A stretch of DNA of 64,000 nucleotides from Couchioplanes caeruleus (GCF_003751945.1 NZ_RJKL01000001.1:744001-808000); one strand, 5' to 3'; positions 1-8,194 are shown, numbered from the stretch's first letter. Made by a program: numbers and translations. Notes: generated from the sequence alone by a model not told the origin.

Positions 1-262
1 TGCCCTGCCAGCATCCCGCGCTGCCACGGATCTGCACCAGCGCGCCGCTCGCTTCCGCATCCGGCAAGCGGCCTGTCTCGGCGGACGCATCTCCGATCGC
101 CGCCTTGAGCTTGCTTTCGGACAACAAGGGCAATGTCGTCGGCGCGGAGGGCGGGAGAGGGCATTCTTGTGGTTCGGCAGCCGCCGCCGACGGTACGCCG
201 ACAGCACCGGCCACGATTGCCGTCGCGGCGACAACAGCGAAGATACGAGTACGTTTACGCAT
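1..262 (-). CDS. Secreted protein, N-terminal part only (runs off left edge)
   Basis: The frame opens at an ATG (262) and stays open to base 1, giving 87 residues of a longer protein. It starts with a basic n-region (MRKRTR), a hydrophobic stretch of about 17 residues and an Ala-rich AAAA|EPQ junction near residue 28, a clear Sec-type signal peptide. The mature start is Pro-rich with one Cys. The last visible part (GALVQIRGSAGCWQG) resembles the N-terminal strand of exported serine hydrolases of the beta-lactamase/D-Ala-D-Ala carboxypeptidase family (A-L-V-x-V-x-G-x-x-G-x-W), but the SxxK motif would lie outside the window, so this family call is weak. Confidence 0.6.
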   Translation of the reverse strand, partial: MRKRTRIFAVVAATAIVAGAVGVPSAAAAEPQECPLPPSAPTTLPLLSESKLKAAIGDASAETGRLPDAEASGALVQIRGSAGCWQG

Positions 263-615
263 ATCCGCACTCTGCCCGTCCTCACTGGACGATCACTCCG
301 GCGGATTCCCTCCCCTGACCCTGGTTTTGCATCCGGCACAACCCTGATGCCGCTCGCCGAGCGTGACGACGGCTTCTCAAGCCGCTACCGGCAGGCCGCC
401 CGTCGGTCATGCCCTCCGTCGTCAGCCCCACCCGAAGCGCCCGAGCGGGGCATCGACCAGTTGGTCGGCGAAGGCGGTGAGCGTGCCGGCACCTTGCCAG
501 ACGTCGTCCGGGCCATACGCGAAGTGCTCCGCGGCCGGCTTCCCCCGCCTCGCGGTGATGTGACGGTGGCTCTGCGGCGCTCTCCTCGGTGATGTACACA
601 TCGCAGACGAGATAG
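263..615. other. Region without a convincing intact gene
   Basis: This stretch separates the exported protein gene from the F420 oxidoreductase gene. No intact gene with start, ribosome binding site and coherent product is visible. The only protein-like sequence is a short minus-strand tail described separately. Confidence 0.5.
422..562 (-). pseudogene. Possible C-terminal remnant of an unrecognised gene
   Basis: On the minus strand about 45 codons ending in a TGA at 422 read like natural protein (GKPAAEHFAYGPDDVWQG, then GTLTAFADQLVDAPLGRFG) with high third-position GC. No start codon with a ribosome binding site precedes it, and upstream the frame becomes Arg/Pro-rich shadow sequence. It may be the surviving tail of a gene truncated by rearrangement at this edge of the cluster. 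I do not recognise a family, and chance cannot be excluded. Confidence 0.25.
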
Positions 616-1674
616 TTAGCTCGTCGGGAGCTGCGACATGAGGTGGCGGAGTTCGGCGACGTCCTTGACGCGCTCGGCGCGGGTGGCCGCCAGTGGTGAC
701 GCCAGCAGCGTGGTGACTCCGGCCGCGGCGAACTCGGTCAGCCGGTCCCGGATCTCGTCGGCCGGGCCGACCAGCGAGGTTTCCCGGACGAGATCGTCCG
801 GGACCGCCGCCACAGCCTCGGCCCGGCGGCCGCCGAGGAAGAGATCCTGGATGCGCGAAGCCTCGCGCGCATAGCCGTAGCGGCGGACCAGGTCGTTGGA
901 GAAGTTCCGGCCGCGGGCGCCCATCCCGCCGATGTAGAGCGCGAGCTGCGCGCGGTGGCGGTCGAGCAGCGCCGGGTCGGGTTCGGCCACGGCGAACGGG
1001 ACGGGGACCATCACGTCGAGCGGGCCGAGGTCGGGCCGGCGTCGGGCCAGGCCCTCGGCGAGTGGCTCGGCGAAGACCCGCGACGCGATGCGGGGGGCGA
1101 GGAAGAGCGCCTGCCAGCCCTCGGCGATCTCGGCGGCCAGGGCGACGTTGCGCGGGCCCATCGCCGCCAGCAGGATCGGGATGCGGTCCCGCACCGGCCG
1201 GTTGATCAGCTTGAGCGGCTTTCCCAGGCCGGTCCCCCGTTCCACCGGCAGCGGGATCTGATACTTCTCCCCCTCGAAGACCAGCGTCTCGCGGCGCCAG
1301 ACGCGCCGGCAGATCTCGACCACTTCCCGGGTACGGGCGAGCGGCGCGTCGTAGGGCACCCCGTGGAAGCCCTCGATCACCTGCGGGCCGGAGGCGCCCA
1401 GCCCCAGCGAGAAGCGGCCGCCCGAGACGTAGTCGAGCCCCGCCGCGGTCATCGCGGTGAGCGCCGGGGTCCGGGTGTAGAGCTGCATGACTCCGGATGC
1501 GAGCGTCATCCGCCGGGTCCGGGCCGCGAGGTAGCCGAGCTGGCTGACCGCGTCGAAACTGTACGCCTCCGGCACGACGACCATCTCGGCGCCGGCCGCC
1601 TCGTGCTCGACGACCTCCTCGACGGCGGCGGCGAAGCCCTCGCCGCTGTATCCGAGCTGGATTCCCAGGCGCAT
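616..1674 (-). CDS. LLM-class F420-dependent oxidoreductase
   Basis: The product has 352 residues, the usual size for luciferase-like TIM-barrel enzymes that use coenzyme F420. The N-terminus MRLGIQLGYSGEGF, the LASGVMQLYTRTP strand and SGGRFSLGLGASGPQVIEGFHG are typical of the family. A hydride transfer on a steroid-derived alcohol, ketone or enoyl substrate is plausible, but the substrate cannot be read from sequence. It lies 3 bases after the upstream alcohol dehydrogenase stop and must be cotranscribed with it from the KstR-type operator at 2787-2800. That placement puts it in the steroid regulon. Confidence 0.85.
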   Translation of the reverse strand: MRLGIQLGYSGEGFAAAVEEVVEHEAAGAEMVVVPEAYSFDAVSQLGYLAARTRRMTLASGVMQLYTRTPALTAMTAAGLDYVSGGRFSLGLGASGPQVIEGFHGVPYDAPLARTREVVEICRRVWRRETLVFEGEKYQIPLPVERGTGLGKPLKLINRPVRDRIPILLAAMGPRNVALAAEIAEGWQALFLAPRIASRVFAEPLAEGLARRRPDLGPLDVMVPVPFAVAEPDPALLDRHRAQLALYIGGMGARGRNFSNDLVRRYGYAREASRIQDLFLGGRRAEAVAAVPDDLVRETSLVGPADEIRDRLTEFAAAGVTTLLASPLAATRAERVKDVAELRHLMSQLPTS

Positions 1675-1677
1675 GTG

Positions 1678-2769
1678 TCAGAGGTCCGTGTCGTGGACGA
1701 TCACCTGGCGGATCACGTCGCCGCGGCCGAGTGAACCCAGGGCGTCGTCGAGTTGGTCGAGCGGCAGCCGGTGGCTGATCATGCCCTCGATGTCGAGCCG
1801 GCCGGAGCGCCAGAGGGCGAGCAGGCGGTCGAAGTCGCGCGGCGGGTCGGCGGAGCCGTACAGCGAAGGGATGATCCGCTTGCCCTCGAAGAGCAGCTCG
1901 AAGGGGCTGAACTCGACCCGGTGTTCGGCGCTTCCGGCGCCGACCACGACGACGGTGCCGCCGCGGCGCGCCGCGGTCCACGCGGTGCGCAGCGTCGGCG
2001 GCACGGCCACGACGTCGAACGCGTAGTCGAAGCCCTCGCCGCCGGTGAGCTCGACGGACAGGTCGCCGAGCTCGTCGGGGGTGACCGCGTGGGTCGCGCC
2101 GAACCGCCGGGCCACGTCGTGCTTGGCCGGCACGGTGTCCACCGCCACGATGAGAGCCGCACCGGCGAGCCGGGCTCCCTGGATCGCGGCGATGCCCACC
2201 CCGCCGCAACCGATGATCACCACCGTGTCGCCGGGCCGGACGGCGGCGGTGTTGACGACCGCGCCCACACCGGTCATGACACCGCAGCCGACCAGGGCGG
2301 CCACCTCGTACGGAACATCCGCGGCGATCTTCACGGCGCCCGGGCGGGGCACCACGATCTCACTCGCGAAGGCACCGCAGCCGGCCATCGCGAACACCGG
2401 GGTGTCGCCGGCCATGAAGCGCGGTGCGGCATAGCCGGCCATCACGTGGGTGACGCACAGGTGGGGTTCGCCGCGGCGGCAGGAGGAACAGGTGCCGCAG
2501 GACGGCAGCCAGTTGACGGTCACCCGGTCGCCGGGGACGAGGCCCTCGACACCGTCGCCGGTCTCGACCACGTCGCCGGCCGCCTCGTGCCCGAGCACCG
2601 CCGGGACCGGTTGGGGCAGCGTCCCGCCGCGGGCGGACAGGTCGGAGTGGCAGACGCCGGCCGCCCGCACCCGGATCCGCACTTCGCCGGGGCCGGGCCC
2701 GAGCACGGTCACGTCGTCGCGGATGTCGAACTTCTCGGCACCGATCGTGTGGAGCACAGCAGCCCGCAT
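1678..2769 (-). CDS. Zinc-dependent alcohol dehydrogenase (MDR superfamily)
   Basis: This 363-residue medium-chain dehydrogenase carries both zinc sites: catalytic C40 (GVCHSD), H61-E62 and C163, and structural C91, C94, C97 and C105. The NAD-binding GCGGVG is at 188-193. It oxidises alcohols to aldehydes in the cytosol. In a sterol cluster a likely role is oxidation of the C26 alcohol produced by CYP125 or of another side-chain alcohol, which is inference. It is the first gene of a two-gene operon with the F420 oxidoreductase, and a perfect palindromic KstR-type operator lies 17 bases before its ATG. Confidence 0.88.
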   Translation of the reverse strand: MRAAVLHTIGAEKFDIRDDVTVLGPGPGEVRIRVRAAGVCHSDLSARGGTLPQPVPAVLGHEAAGDVVETGDGVEGLVPGDRVTVNWLPSCGTCSSCRRGEPHLCVTHVMAGYAAPRFMAGDTPVFAMAGCGAFASEIVVPRPGAVKIAADVPYEVAALVGCGVMTGVGAVVNTAAVRPGDTVVIIGCGGVGIAAIQGARLAGAALIVAVDTVPAKHDVARRFGATHAVTPDELGDLSVELTGGEGFDYAFDVVAVPPTLRTAWTAARRGGTVVVVGAGSAEHRVEFSPFELLFEGKRIIPSLYGSADPPRDFDRLLALWRSGRLDIEGMISHRLPLDQLDDALGSLGRGDVIRQVIVHDTDL

Positions 2770-2786
2770 CGCGCCTCCCCTAAAAT

Positions 2787-2800
2787 TAGAACGCGTTCTA
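2787..2800. promoter_or_regulatory. KstR-type operator (adh / kstR2 intergenic)
   Basis: TAGAACGCGTTCTA is a perfect 14-bp palindrome fitting the KstR consensus TnnAACnnGTTnnA. It sits between divergent adh and kstR2, close to the adh start. Confidence 0.85.
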
Positions 2801-2824
2801 CGCTAACGGGCGACACCCGAGGCG

Positions 2825-2838
2825 AGCAAGCGATTGGG
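2825..2838. promoter_or_regulatory. Probable KstR2 operator upstream of kstR2
   Basis: AGCAAGCGATTGGG differs at two positions from the KstR2 consensus AnCAAGnnCTTGnT but shares AGCAAGCG-TTGG with the site at 3522-3535. It lies 32 bases before the kstR2 start, as expected for autoregulation. Confidence 0.5.
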
Positions 2839-2870
2839 CAACCGGGCCCGACGGTCGCCATAATGCCCGG

Positions 2871-3479
2871 GTGACGACCTCCAGGAAGGCCGCGCTGCCC
2901 TCGGAGCGCCGCGCGCATCTGATCCAGCTCGCCGGCGATCTCTTCGCCGAGAAGGGATACCGGGCCACCACGGTCCGCGAGATCGCCGACGCGGCCGGCA
3001 TCCTCTCCGGCAGCCTCTACCACCACTTCGACTCCAAGGAGTCGATCGGTGACGAGATCCTGAGCGCGTTCCTCGACGACGTGCTCACCGGCTACCGCGC
3101 GGCGGTGGCCGACACCGACGACGCGCGCGCCGCGATCGAGCGGATCGTCCGCTCCAGCGCCGAGACCCTCCACCGGCACCGGGCCGCCCTCGCCATGCTG
3201 GAGAACGACTGGAGCTACTTCAGCGGCCAGCCGCGGTTCGCATACCTGCGCAAGGCGATGAAGGAGATCGAGAAGACCTGGGTGCAGCAGCTCGAACGGG
3301 GCAAGGAGACCGGGCAGTTCCGCGCCGATCTGGACGCCCGGCTGACCTACCGGCTGCTGCGCGACATCCTCTGGATTCCCACCTTCTGGCGGCAGGGACG
3401 GGGCACCGGCTGGAGCTCCGGCCAGATCGCCGACGGCCTCCTGCGCCTGCTCTTCGACGGCATCACCACCCGCCCCTGA
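2871..3479 (+). CDS. kstR2: TetR-family repressor KstR2
   Basis: The 202-residue protein has a TetR helix-turn-helix at about residues 15-60 (ATTVREIADAAGILSGSLYHHFDSKE). Features shared with mycobacterial KstR2 (Rv3557c, about 200 aa) are ILSGSLYHHF-SKE, the QPRF-Y motif in the ligand domain and the DILWIP region near the C-terminus. KstR2 represses the rings C/D (HIP) regulon and is released by HIP-CoA. Start is GTG. It is divergent from the alcohol dehydrogenase operon. The intergenic region carries both a KstR-type palindrome and a weaker KstR2-type site, so the gene may answer to both regulators. Confidence 0.9.
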   Translation: MTTSRKAALPSERRAHLIQLAGDLFAEKGYRATTVREIADAAGILSGSLYHHFDSKESIGDEILSAFLDDVLTGYRAAVADTDDARAAIERIVRSSAETLHRHRAALAMLENDWSYFSGQPRFAYLRKAMKEIEKTWVQQLERGKETGQFRADLDARLTYRLLRDILWIPTFWRQGRGTGWSSGQIADGLLRLLFDGITTRP

Positions 3480-3521
3480 ATCGACCGAGGCCGATCACGG
3501 CGCGTCCTGTTACCCTACCCA

Positions 3522-3535
3522 AGCAAGCGTTTGGT
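3522..3535. promoter_or_regulatory. KstR2-type operator
   Basis: AGCAAGCGTTTGGT matches AnCAAGnnCTTGnT with one mismatch. It lies 21 bases upstream of the SDR gene starting at 3557. Confidence 0.75.
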
Positions 3536-3556
3536 TGCGGCTGCCAGGGAGGCCCG

Positions 3557-4318
3557 ATGGGGCGGCTGGACGGCAAGGTGGCACTCATCACCGGCGGCGC
3601 CCGTGGCATGGGCAAGTCCCATGCGCGGCACTTCGCCGCCGAGGGCGCGCGGGTGGTGATCGGCGACGTGCTCGACGATCGCGGTCAGGCCGTCGCCGAC
3701 GGACTCGGCGCGCAGACGTGCCGGTTCGTGCATCACGACGTGACGAGCGAGGCCGGCTGGGCCACCGCCGTGGCCACCACGCTGGACGCCTTCGGGCGGC
3801 TCGACGTGCTCGTGAACAACGCCGGCATCTTCCGGCACGCGCCGATCGGCGAGATGGCGCCGGACGAGTTCCGCCGGGTGATCGACGTCAACCTGGTCGG
3901 CTGCTGGCTGGGCATCCACCACGTCGTGGCACCGATGACCGCGTCCGGTGGCGGGTCGATCGTCAACGTCTCGTCGATCGAGGGCCTGGTCGGGGCGGCG
4001 GGACTGTCGGCGTACAGCGCCAGCAAGTTCGGCGTCCGGGGGATCACCAAGTCGGCGGCGCAGGAGCTCGGGCCGCTCGGCATCCGGGTCAACTCGGTGC
4101 ATCCGGGCGGGGTGCTGACCGCGATGGCGGTCGCCGCGGGCGAGAGCATGACCGGGGTCGAGCCGGACGCGTTCCTCAAGTCGCTGCCGATCGCCCGGTT
4201 CGCCGAGCCGATCGAGATCTCGCGGCTGGTCGCCTTCCTCGCCTCGGACGAGTCCTCCTACAGCACGGGTGCCGAGTTCGTCGCGGACGGCGGCCTCCTC
4301 AGCGGACCCGGTTACTGA
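3557..4318 (+). CDS. Short-chain dehydrogenase, hydroxysteroid dehydrogenase-like
   Basis: A 253-residue classical SDR with cofactor motif TGGARGMG (12-19), NNAG (87-90), and catalytic S140, Y153 and K157 (YSASK). Sequence and C-terminal ASDESSYSTGAEFV-DGG closely resemble M. tuberculosis FabG3/Rv2002, a 3-alpha(20-beta)-hydroxysteroid dehydrogenase, so NAD-dependent oxidoreduction of a steroid or steroid-fragment alcohol is likely. It opens the plus-strand operon after kstR2 and has its own KstR2-type operator. Ribosome binding site GGGAGG precedes the ATG. Confidence 0.85.
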   Translation: MGRLDGKVALITGGARGMGKSHARHFAAEGARVVIGDVLDDRGQAVADGLGAQTCRFVHHDVTSEAGWATAVATTLDAFGRLDVLVNNAGIFRHAPIGEMAPDEFRRVIDVNLVGCWLGIHHVVAPMTASGGGSIVNVSSIEGLVGAAGLSAYSASKFGVRGITKSAAQELGPLGIRVNSVHPGGVLTAMAVAAGESMTGVEPDAFLKSLPIARFAEPIEISRLVAFLASDESSYSTGAEFVADGGLLSGPGY

Positions 4319-4399
4319 CGCAATCGACGACGGACGACCGACGACGTGGACCGGAACGCCAACGCAATCGACGACGGACGACCGACGACGTGGACCGGA
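4318..4399. repeat. Perfect 38-bp direct repeat, two copies
   Basis: Two identical 38-base copies (4318-4355 and 4362-4399; both start ACGCAATCGACGACGG and end GTGGACCGGA) are separated by 6 bases. They fill the whole gap between two SDR genes, and the second copy ends 8 bases before the next ATG, so it includes the Shine-Dalgarno area (GGACCGGAG). Likely a recent tandem duplication. Confidence 0.9.
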
Positions 4400-4407
4400 G
4401 TACAGAC

Positions 4408-5328
4408 ATGAACGAAGAACTGCCACTGTCCGGCCGCGTCGCGGCGGTGACCGGCGCGGCCAACGGCCTCGGCGCGACCGAGGCCGCCGCCCTCGCCGCC
4501 GCCGGCGCCCGGCTGGTCCTCAACGACCTGCCCGGCGCGGCCCTGGACGGCGTGGCCGACAAGATCCGGGCGTCCGGCGGCGAGGCGGTGCTCTGCCCCG
4601 GCGACGTCGCCGAGTGGTCGACCGGCCAGGAGCTCGTACGCCGGGCCGTGGAGTCGTACGGCGGCCTCGACATCCTGGTCAACAACGCCGGCGTGCTGCG
4701 CGACCGCATGGTCTTCTCGATGTCCGAGCAGGAGTGGGACGCGGTGATCCGGGTGCATCTGCGCGGGCACTTCGTCACCACCCGGTTCGCGACGGCGTAC
4801 TGGCGGGACCGCAGCAAGACGACCGGCGCCCCGGTGTACGCCCGGATCGTCAACACGTCGTCCGAGGCGTTCCTGCTCGGCTCGGCCGGCCAGCCCAACT
4901 ATGCGGCGGCCAAGGGCGGCATCGTCGCGCTGACCGTGTCCACCGCGCGTGGCTGCGCCCGGTACGGCGTACGCGCCAATGCGATCTGCCCCCGCGCCCG
5001 CACCGCGATGACCGGCGACCTGATGGGCCCGGCACCGCAGGGACCGGACCCGATGGCCCCGGAGCGGGTCGCGCCGCTGGTGACGGTCCTCGCCGGGCCG
5101 GCCGGGGCGCGGATCACCGGCGAGGTGTTCGTGGTGCACAGCGACGTGGTGGCGGTGCTCGGGCCGCCCACCGTCCGGGCGGCGTTCCATGCCGCGGACG
5201 GGCAGTGGTCGGCGGCCGCGCTGGACGCCGCGCTGGCGCCGCTGTTCTCCGGCTATCCGCCGCAGCCGGGCTTCGTCTGCGAGGAGACGCTGCCGCTGGC
5301 CCCCGCAACGTTCGGGGAGGAAGCGTGA
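4408..5328 (+). CDS. Short-chain dehydrogenase (Rv3548c-like)
   Basis: The 306-residue SDR has cofactor motif TGAANGLG, NNAG at 92-95 and active-site S151/S152, Y165 and K169. It is longer than a classical SDR because of a C-terminal extension of about 50 residues. Length and position match M. tuberculosis Rv3548c (about 304 aa), a KstR2-regulon SDR of unproven substrate next to the echA20-ipd genes. Probably acts on a CoA-linked rings C/D metabolite (inference). It is cotranscribed with the upstream SDR; the intergenic space is a duplicated 38-bp repeat. Confidence 0.8.
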   Translation: MNEELPLSGRVAAVTGAANGLGATEAAALAAAGARLVLNDLPGAALDGVADKIRASGGEAVLCPGDVAEWSTGQELVRRAVESYGGLDILVNNAGVLRDRMVFSMSEQEWDAVIRVHLRGHFVTTRFATAYWRDRSKTTGAPVYARIVNTSSEAFLLGSAGQPNYAAAKGGIVALTVSTARGCARYGVRANAICPRARTAMTGDLMGPAPQGPDPMAPERVAPLVTVLAGPAGARITGEVFVVHSDVVAVLGPPTVRAAFHAADGQWSAAALDAALAPLFSGYPPQPGFVCEETLPLAPATFGEEA

Positions 5329-5368
5329 AGTTGCGACCGCCGGCCCCGGGCACCTCGGGCGGGGAATC

Positions 5369-5839
5369 GTGAACCAGCGCACCGCGGTGCACATGCCGGC
5401 CGGCGAGGTGGCGGCCCTGCTGGCCGCCGGGCGCAAGCTGCAGGTGGCCACCATCAACCCGGACGGCACGCCGCATCTGGTCACCATGTTCTACGGGCTG
5501 CGGGGCGGGCGAATCGCCTTCTGGACCTACCGCGACTCGCAGAAGGCCCGCAACCTGGCCCGCGACCCCCGCCTGACCTGCCTGGTCGAGGACGGCGAGG
5601 ACTACTTCGAGCTGCGCGGCGTCCAGGTGAGCGGTGTAGTGCGGCAGATCGACGACCTGGCCGGGGTGACGGAGATCGGCAAGCTGGTCGCGTCGCGGAT
5701 GCCCGGCGGGCCGGGTGGCCCACCGGGCGAAACCGCGGTCATCGAGGAGTACGTGGAGCGGGCGGCCGGAAAGCGCGTGGCCTATCTGGTCGAGCCTCGC
5801 CGGACGGTGAGCTGGGACCACCGGCGGCTGCTCACATGA
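5369..5839 (+). CDS. Pyridoxamine-phosphate-oxidase-fold (FMN/F420) protein
   Basis: A 156-residue split-barrel protein of the PPOX/F420-dependent family. LQVATINPDGTPHLVTMFYG, FWTYRDSQKARNLARDPRLTCLVE and the GVQVSGVV strand are family features. GTG start chosen because GGCGGGGA lies just upstream and the family begins close to the LLAAGRKLQVATINPDG strand. Such enzymes reduce enones or quinone-like substrates with F420H2 or FMN; the substrate here is unknown. It is the last gene of the kstR2-proximal plus-strand operon and overlaps the convergent aldehyde dehydrogenase by 8 bases. Confidence 0.8.
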   Translation: MNQRTAVHMPAGEVAALLAAGRKLQVATINPDGTPHLVTMFYGLRGGRIAFWTYRDSQKARNLARDPRLTCLVEDGEDYFELRGVQVSGVVRQIDDLAGVTEIGKLVASRMPGGPGGPPGETAVIEEYVERAAGKRVAYLVEPRRTVSWDHRRLLT

Positions 5840-7340
5840 GCTCGTCGGTGGTGGGCAGCAGCACGGTCTTCACCTCGGTGTAGGCCTCGATGGAGCCCCG
5901 GCCGCCCTCCCTGCCGAGCCCGGACCGGCCGAACCCGCCGAAGGCCACGTGCGGCTCGAGCTGGTAGCCGTTGATCCCCACCGTGCCGGCCCGGACCGCG
6001 CGGGTCATTCGCCAGGCCCGCTTGACGTCGCCGGTCCACACCGTGGCGGACAGACCGTAGGACGTGTCGTTGGCGAGCCGGACGGCCTCGTCCTCGTCGG
6101 CGAACGGCACCACGGCCAGCACCGGGCCGAAGATCTCCTCCCGCGCGATGGTGGCGTCGTTGCTGACGTCGGCGAAGACCGCGGGGTTCACGAAGTTGCC
6201 GGCGGCCAGCTCGCCGTCGGGCCGGTCCCCGCCGCAGACCAGCCGGGCGCCCTCCTGCTGCCCGCGCTCGATGTAGCCGAGGACGCGGTGCAGGTGGCGC
6301 TCGTTGATCATCGGCGCCGCGGTGGTGCCCGGGTCGAAGGGGTCGCCGTAGGTGACCAGGCCCGCCATCCCCTCGGCGATCGCCAGGAACTCGTCGTAGA
6401 CGTCGCGGTGGACCAGGGCCCGGCTCTGCGCCACGCACGCCTGACCGGAGAGGCCCAGCGTGACCGTGCCCATGGTGACCGTCGCGGCCGCGTACACCTC
6501 GGCGTCGGGGAAGACGATCGACGGGCTCTTGCCGCCGAGCTCTAGGCTGACCCGCTTGGTGCCCTCCGCCGCGGCGGCCATCACCCGGCGGCCCACGGTC
6601 CGGCTGCCGGTGAAGGTGATCTTGTCGATGAGCGGGTGGTTGATCAGCGCGTCGCCGGTCGTCTCGCCCGGGCCCGTCACCACGTTCAGCACGCCCGGAG
6701 GGAGGCCGGCCTCCTCGATCAGCCGGGAGAGCCGCAGCAGGGCGAACGTCGCGAACTCCGACGGCTTGAGCACCACCGTGCAGCCGGCCGCCAGCGCCGG
6801 CGCCAGCTTCTGCGCGGCCAGCAGCAGCGGCGCGTTCCACGGCACCACGGCGGCCACCACGCCGACCGGTTCGCGCAGGGTCAGCACGGCGTGCTCACCG
6901 CCCTGATAGGCCGGAAGCGTCTCGCCACCCAGCTTGTCGACCCAGCCCGCGTGGTGGTCGAAGACGTCGGCCACGCACTCGGTCGACATCGCGTATGCCT
7001 GGCCGAAGGTGAGCGGCATGCCGTTGTCGAGCGCCAGCAGGGTGTCCAGCTCGCCGGCGTGTGAGCGGATCAGCTCGGCGATGCGGTGCAGCACCCGGAT
7101 CCGCTCCTTGGCGCGGGAGCGGGGCCACGGTCCCTCGTCGAACGCGCGGCGGGCGCTGCGCACGGCGGCGTCGACATCGGCGGCGGCGGCCACCGCGAAC
7201 TCGCCGACCTGCTCCCCCGTCGCCGGGTGCGCATGGGTCCACGTACGACCGTCGGCGGCCGGGCGCCACGCGTCCCCGATGAGCAGCTCGCCGGCGGTCA
7301 GGCCGACCTCGTCCCGCCTCGACTTGATCGAGAGAACCAT
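5832..7340 (-). CDS. NAD(P)-dependent aldehyde dehydrogenase
   Basis: A full-length 502-residue aldehyde dehydrogenase. Visible motifs: oxyanion/cofactor PWNAPLL, FTGSRTVGRR (243-252), general base E267 in LELGGKSP and nucleophile C302 in SGQACVAQSR. It converts an aldehyde to a carboxylic acid. In this cluster the obvious partner is one of the alcohol dehydrogenases, for example in oxidising the C26 position to the acid used by FadD19 (inference). It lies downstream of the minus-strand SDR but has its own KstR-type operator 23 bases upstream. Confidence 0.88.
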   Translation of the reverse strand: MVLSIKSRRDEVGLTAGELLIGDAWRPAADGRTWTHAHPATGEQVGEFAVAAAADVDAAVRSARRAFDEGPWPRSRAKERIRVLHRIAELIRSHAGELDTLLALDNGMPLTFGQAYAMSTECVADVFDHHAGWVDKLGGETLPAYQGGEHAVLTLREPVGVVAAVVPWNAPLLLAAQKLAPALAAGCTVVLKPSEFATFALLRLSRLIEEAGLPPGVLNVVTGPGETTGDALINHPLIDKITFTGSRTVGRRVMAAAAEGTKRVSLELGGKSPSIVFPDAEVYAAATVTMGTVTLGLSGQACVAQSRALVHRDVYDEFLAIAEGMAGLVTYGDPFDPGTTAAPMINERHLHRVLGYIERGQQEGARLVCGGDRPDGELAAGNFVNPAVFADVSNDATIAREEIFGPVLAVVPFADEDEAVRLANDTSYGLSATVWTGDVKRAWRMTRAVRAGTVGINGYQLEPHVAFGGFGRSGLGREGGRGSIEAYTEVKTVLLPTTDELM

Positions 7341-7363
7341 GAGACACCTCCGGCAGAAGGGAT

Positions 7364-7377
7364 TGAAACACGTTCTA
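7364..7377. promoter_or_regulatory. KstR-type operator of the aldehyde dehydrogenase
   Basis: TGAAACACGTTCTA fits TnnAACnnGTTnnA exactly. Its right end (7375-7377) is also the TAG stop codon of the upstream minus-strand SDR, so coding and operator sequence overlap. Confidence 0.75.
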
Positions 7378-8148
7378 CTTCTGCGGAGGGTACGCCGCGG
7401 CCCGCGGGTCTGCCAGATACCCGGGCCATTCGCCGCCGCCGTGCACGGCCAGCGCGGAGCCGCTCACATAGCCGGCCAGCGGCGAGGCGAGCAGCAGGCA
7501 GGCGCCGGCGACCTCGGCGGGCGTCGCGGCGCGGCCCAGCGGCACGGTGCGCGCCACCGCCTCCGGGTCCACCAGCGGCCCCGCCGCGGTGTCGACCGGA
7601 CCGACGACCAGGGTGTTCACCCGCACCTTCGGGGCCCACTCCATGGCCAGGCTCGTCGCGAGATGGTGCAGCCCGGCCTTGGCCGCGCCGTACGCGGCGG
7701 CGCCGGGCGACGGGCGCGCCCCGCTCACGCTGCCCACCATGAGGATGAGCCCGCCGCCGGACTGTTCCCGCATGACGGGGCAGGCCGCCTGCGAGACGTG
7801 CAACGGCGCGAGCAGGTTGAGCTCGAGGATCTTCGCGTGCAGCCGGGGCGAGGCGGAGTCCGCCGGGGCGGGCGGCGCTCCCCCGGCGTTGTTCACCAGC
7901 ACGTCGACGCCGCCGAACCGCTTGACCGCCGCGGCGATGAGCGCGGCGGCCTGCTCCGAGTCACGAACGTCGGCCCGCACGAACTCGGCCGTCCCCTCGC
8001 CCGACCGCGGCAGCTCGGTGGGTTCGTGGCGCCCGCAGACCAGCACCCGGGCGCCGGCGGCCAGGAAGGCGGTGGCGATCGCGGCCCCGATGCCCCGCGT
8101 CCCACCGGTGACGACCACGCAACGACCGGCGAGGTCCAGGGGGTCCAT
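7375..8148 (-). CDS. Short-chain dehydrogenase (Rv3549c-like)
   Basis: A 257-residue classical SDR with TGGTRGIG (14-21), NNAG (86-89) and catalytic S140, Y153 and K157. It is divergent from echA20, the place held by Rv3549c in M. tuberculosis, so it is assigned to the KstR2 regulon. The ATG at 8148 is preferred; the upstream in-frame TTG/GTG codons (8169, 8166) lie inside the KstR2-type operator. The product ends GEWPGYLADPRAAAYPPQK. Substrate unknown; reduction or oxidation of a rings C/D CoA intermediate is inferred. Confidence 0.82.
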   Translation of the reverse strand: MDPLDLAGRCVVVTGGTRGIGAAIATAFLAAGARVLVCGRHEPTELPRSGEGTAEFVRADVRDSEQAAALIAAAVKRFGGVDVLVNNAGGAPPAPADSASPRLHAKILELNLLAPLHVSQAACPVMREQSGGGLILMVGSVSGARPSPGAAAYGAAKAGLHHLATSLAMEWAPKVRVNTLVVGPVDTAAGPLVDPEAVARTVPLGRAATPAEVAGACLLLASPLAGYVSGSALAVHGGGEWPGYLADPRAAAYPPQK

Positions 8149-8168
8149 CCGTCGATCGTAGACCACCA

Positions 8169-8182
8169 AGCAAGCGCTAGGT
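8169..8182. promoter_or_regulatory. KstR2-type operator between SDR and echA20
   Basis: AGCAAGCGCTAGGT matches AnCAAGnnCTTGnT with one mismatch. It lies in the 46-base divergent gap, 20 bases from one start codon and 12 from the other, so one bound repressor should block both promoters. Confidence 0.75.
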
Positions 8183-8194
8183 TACGCTGCGGCC

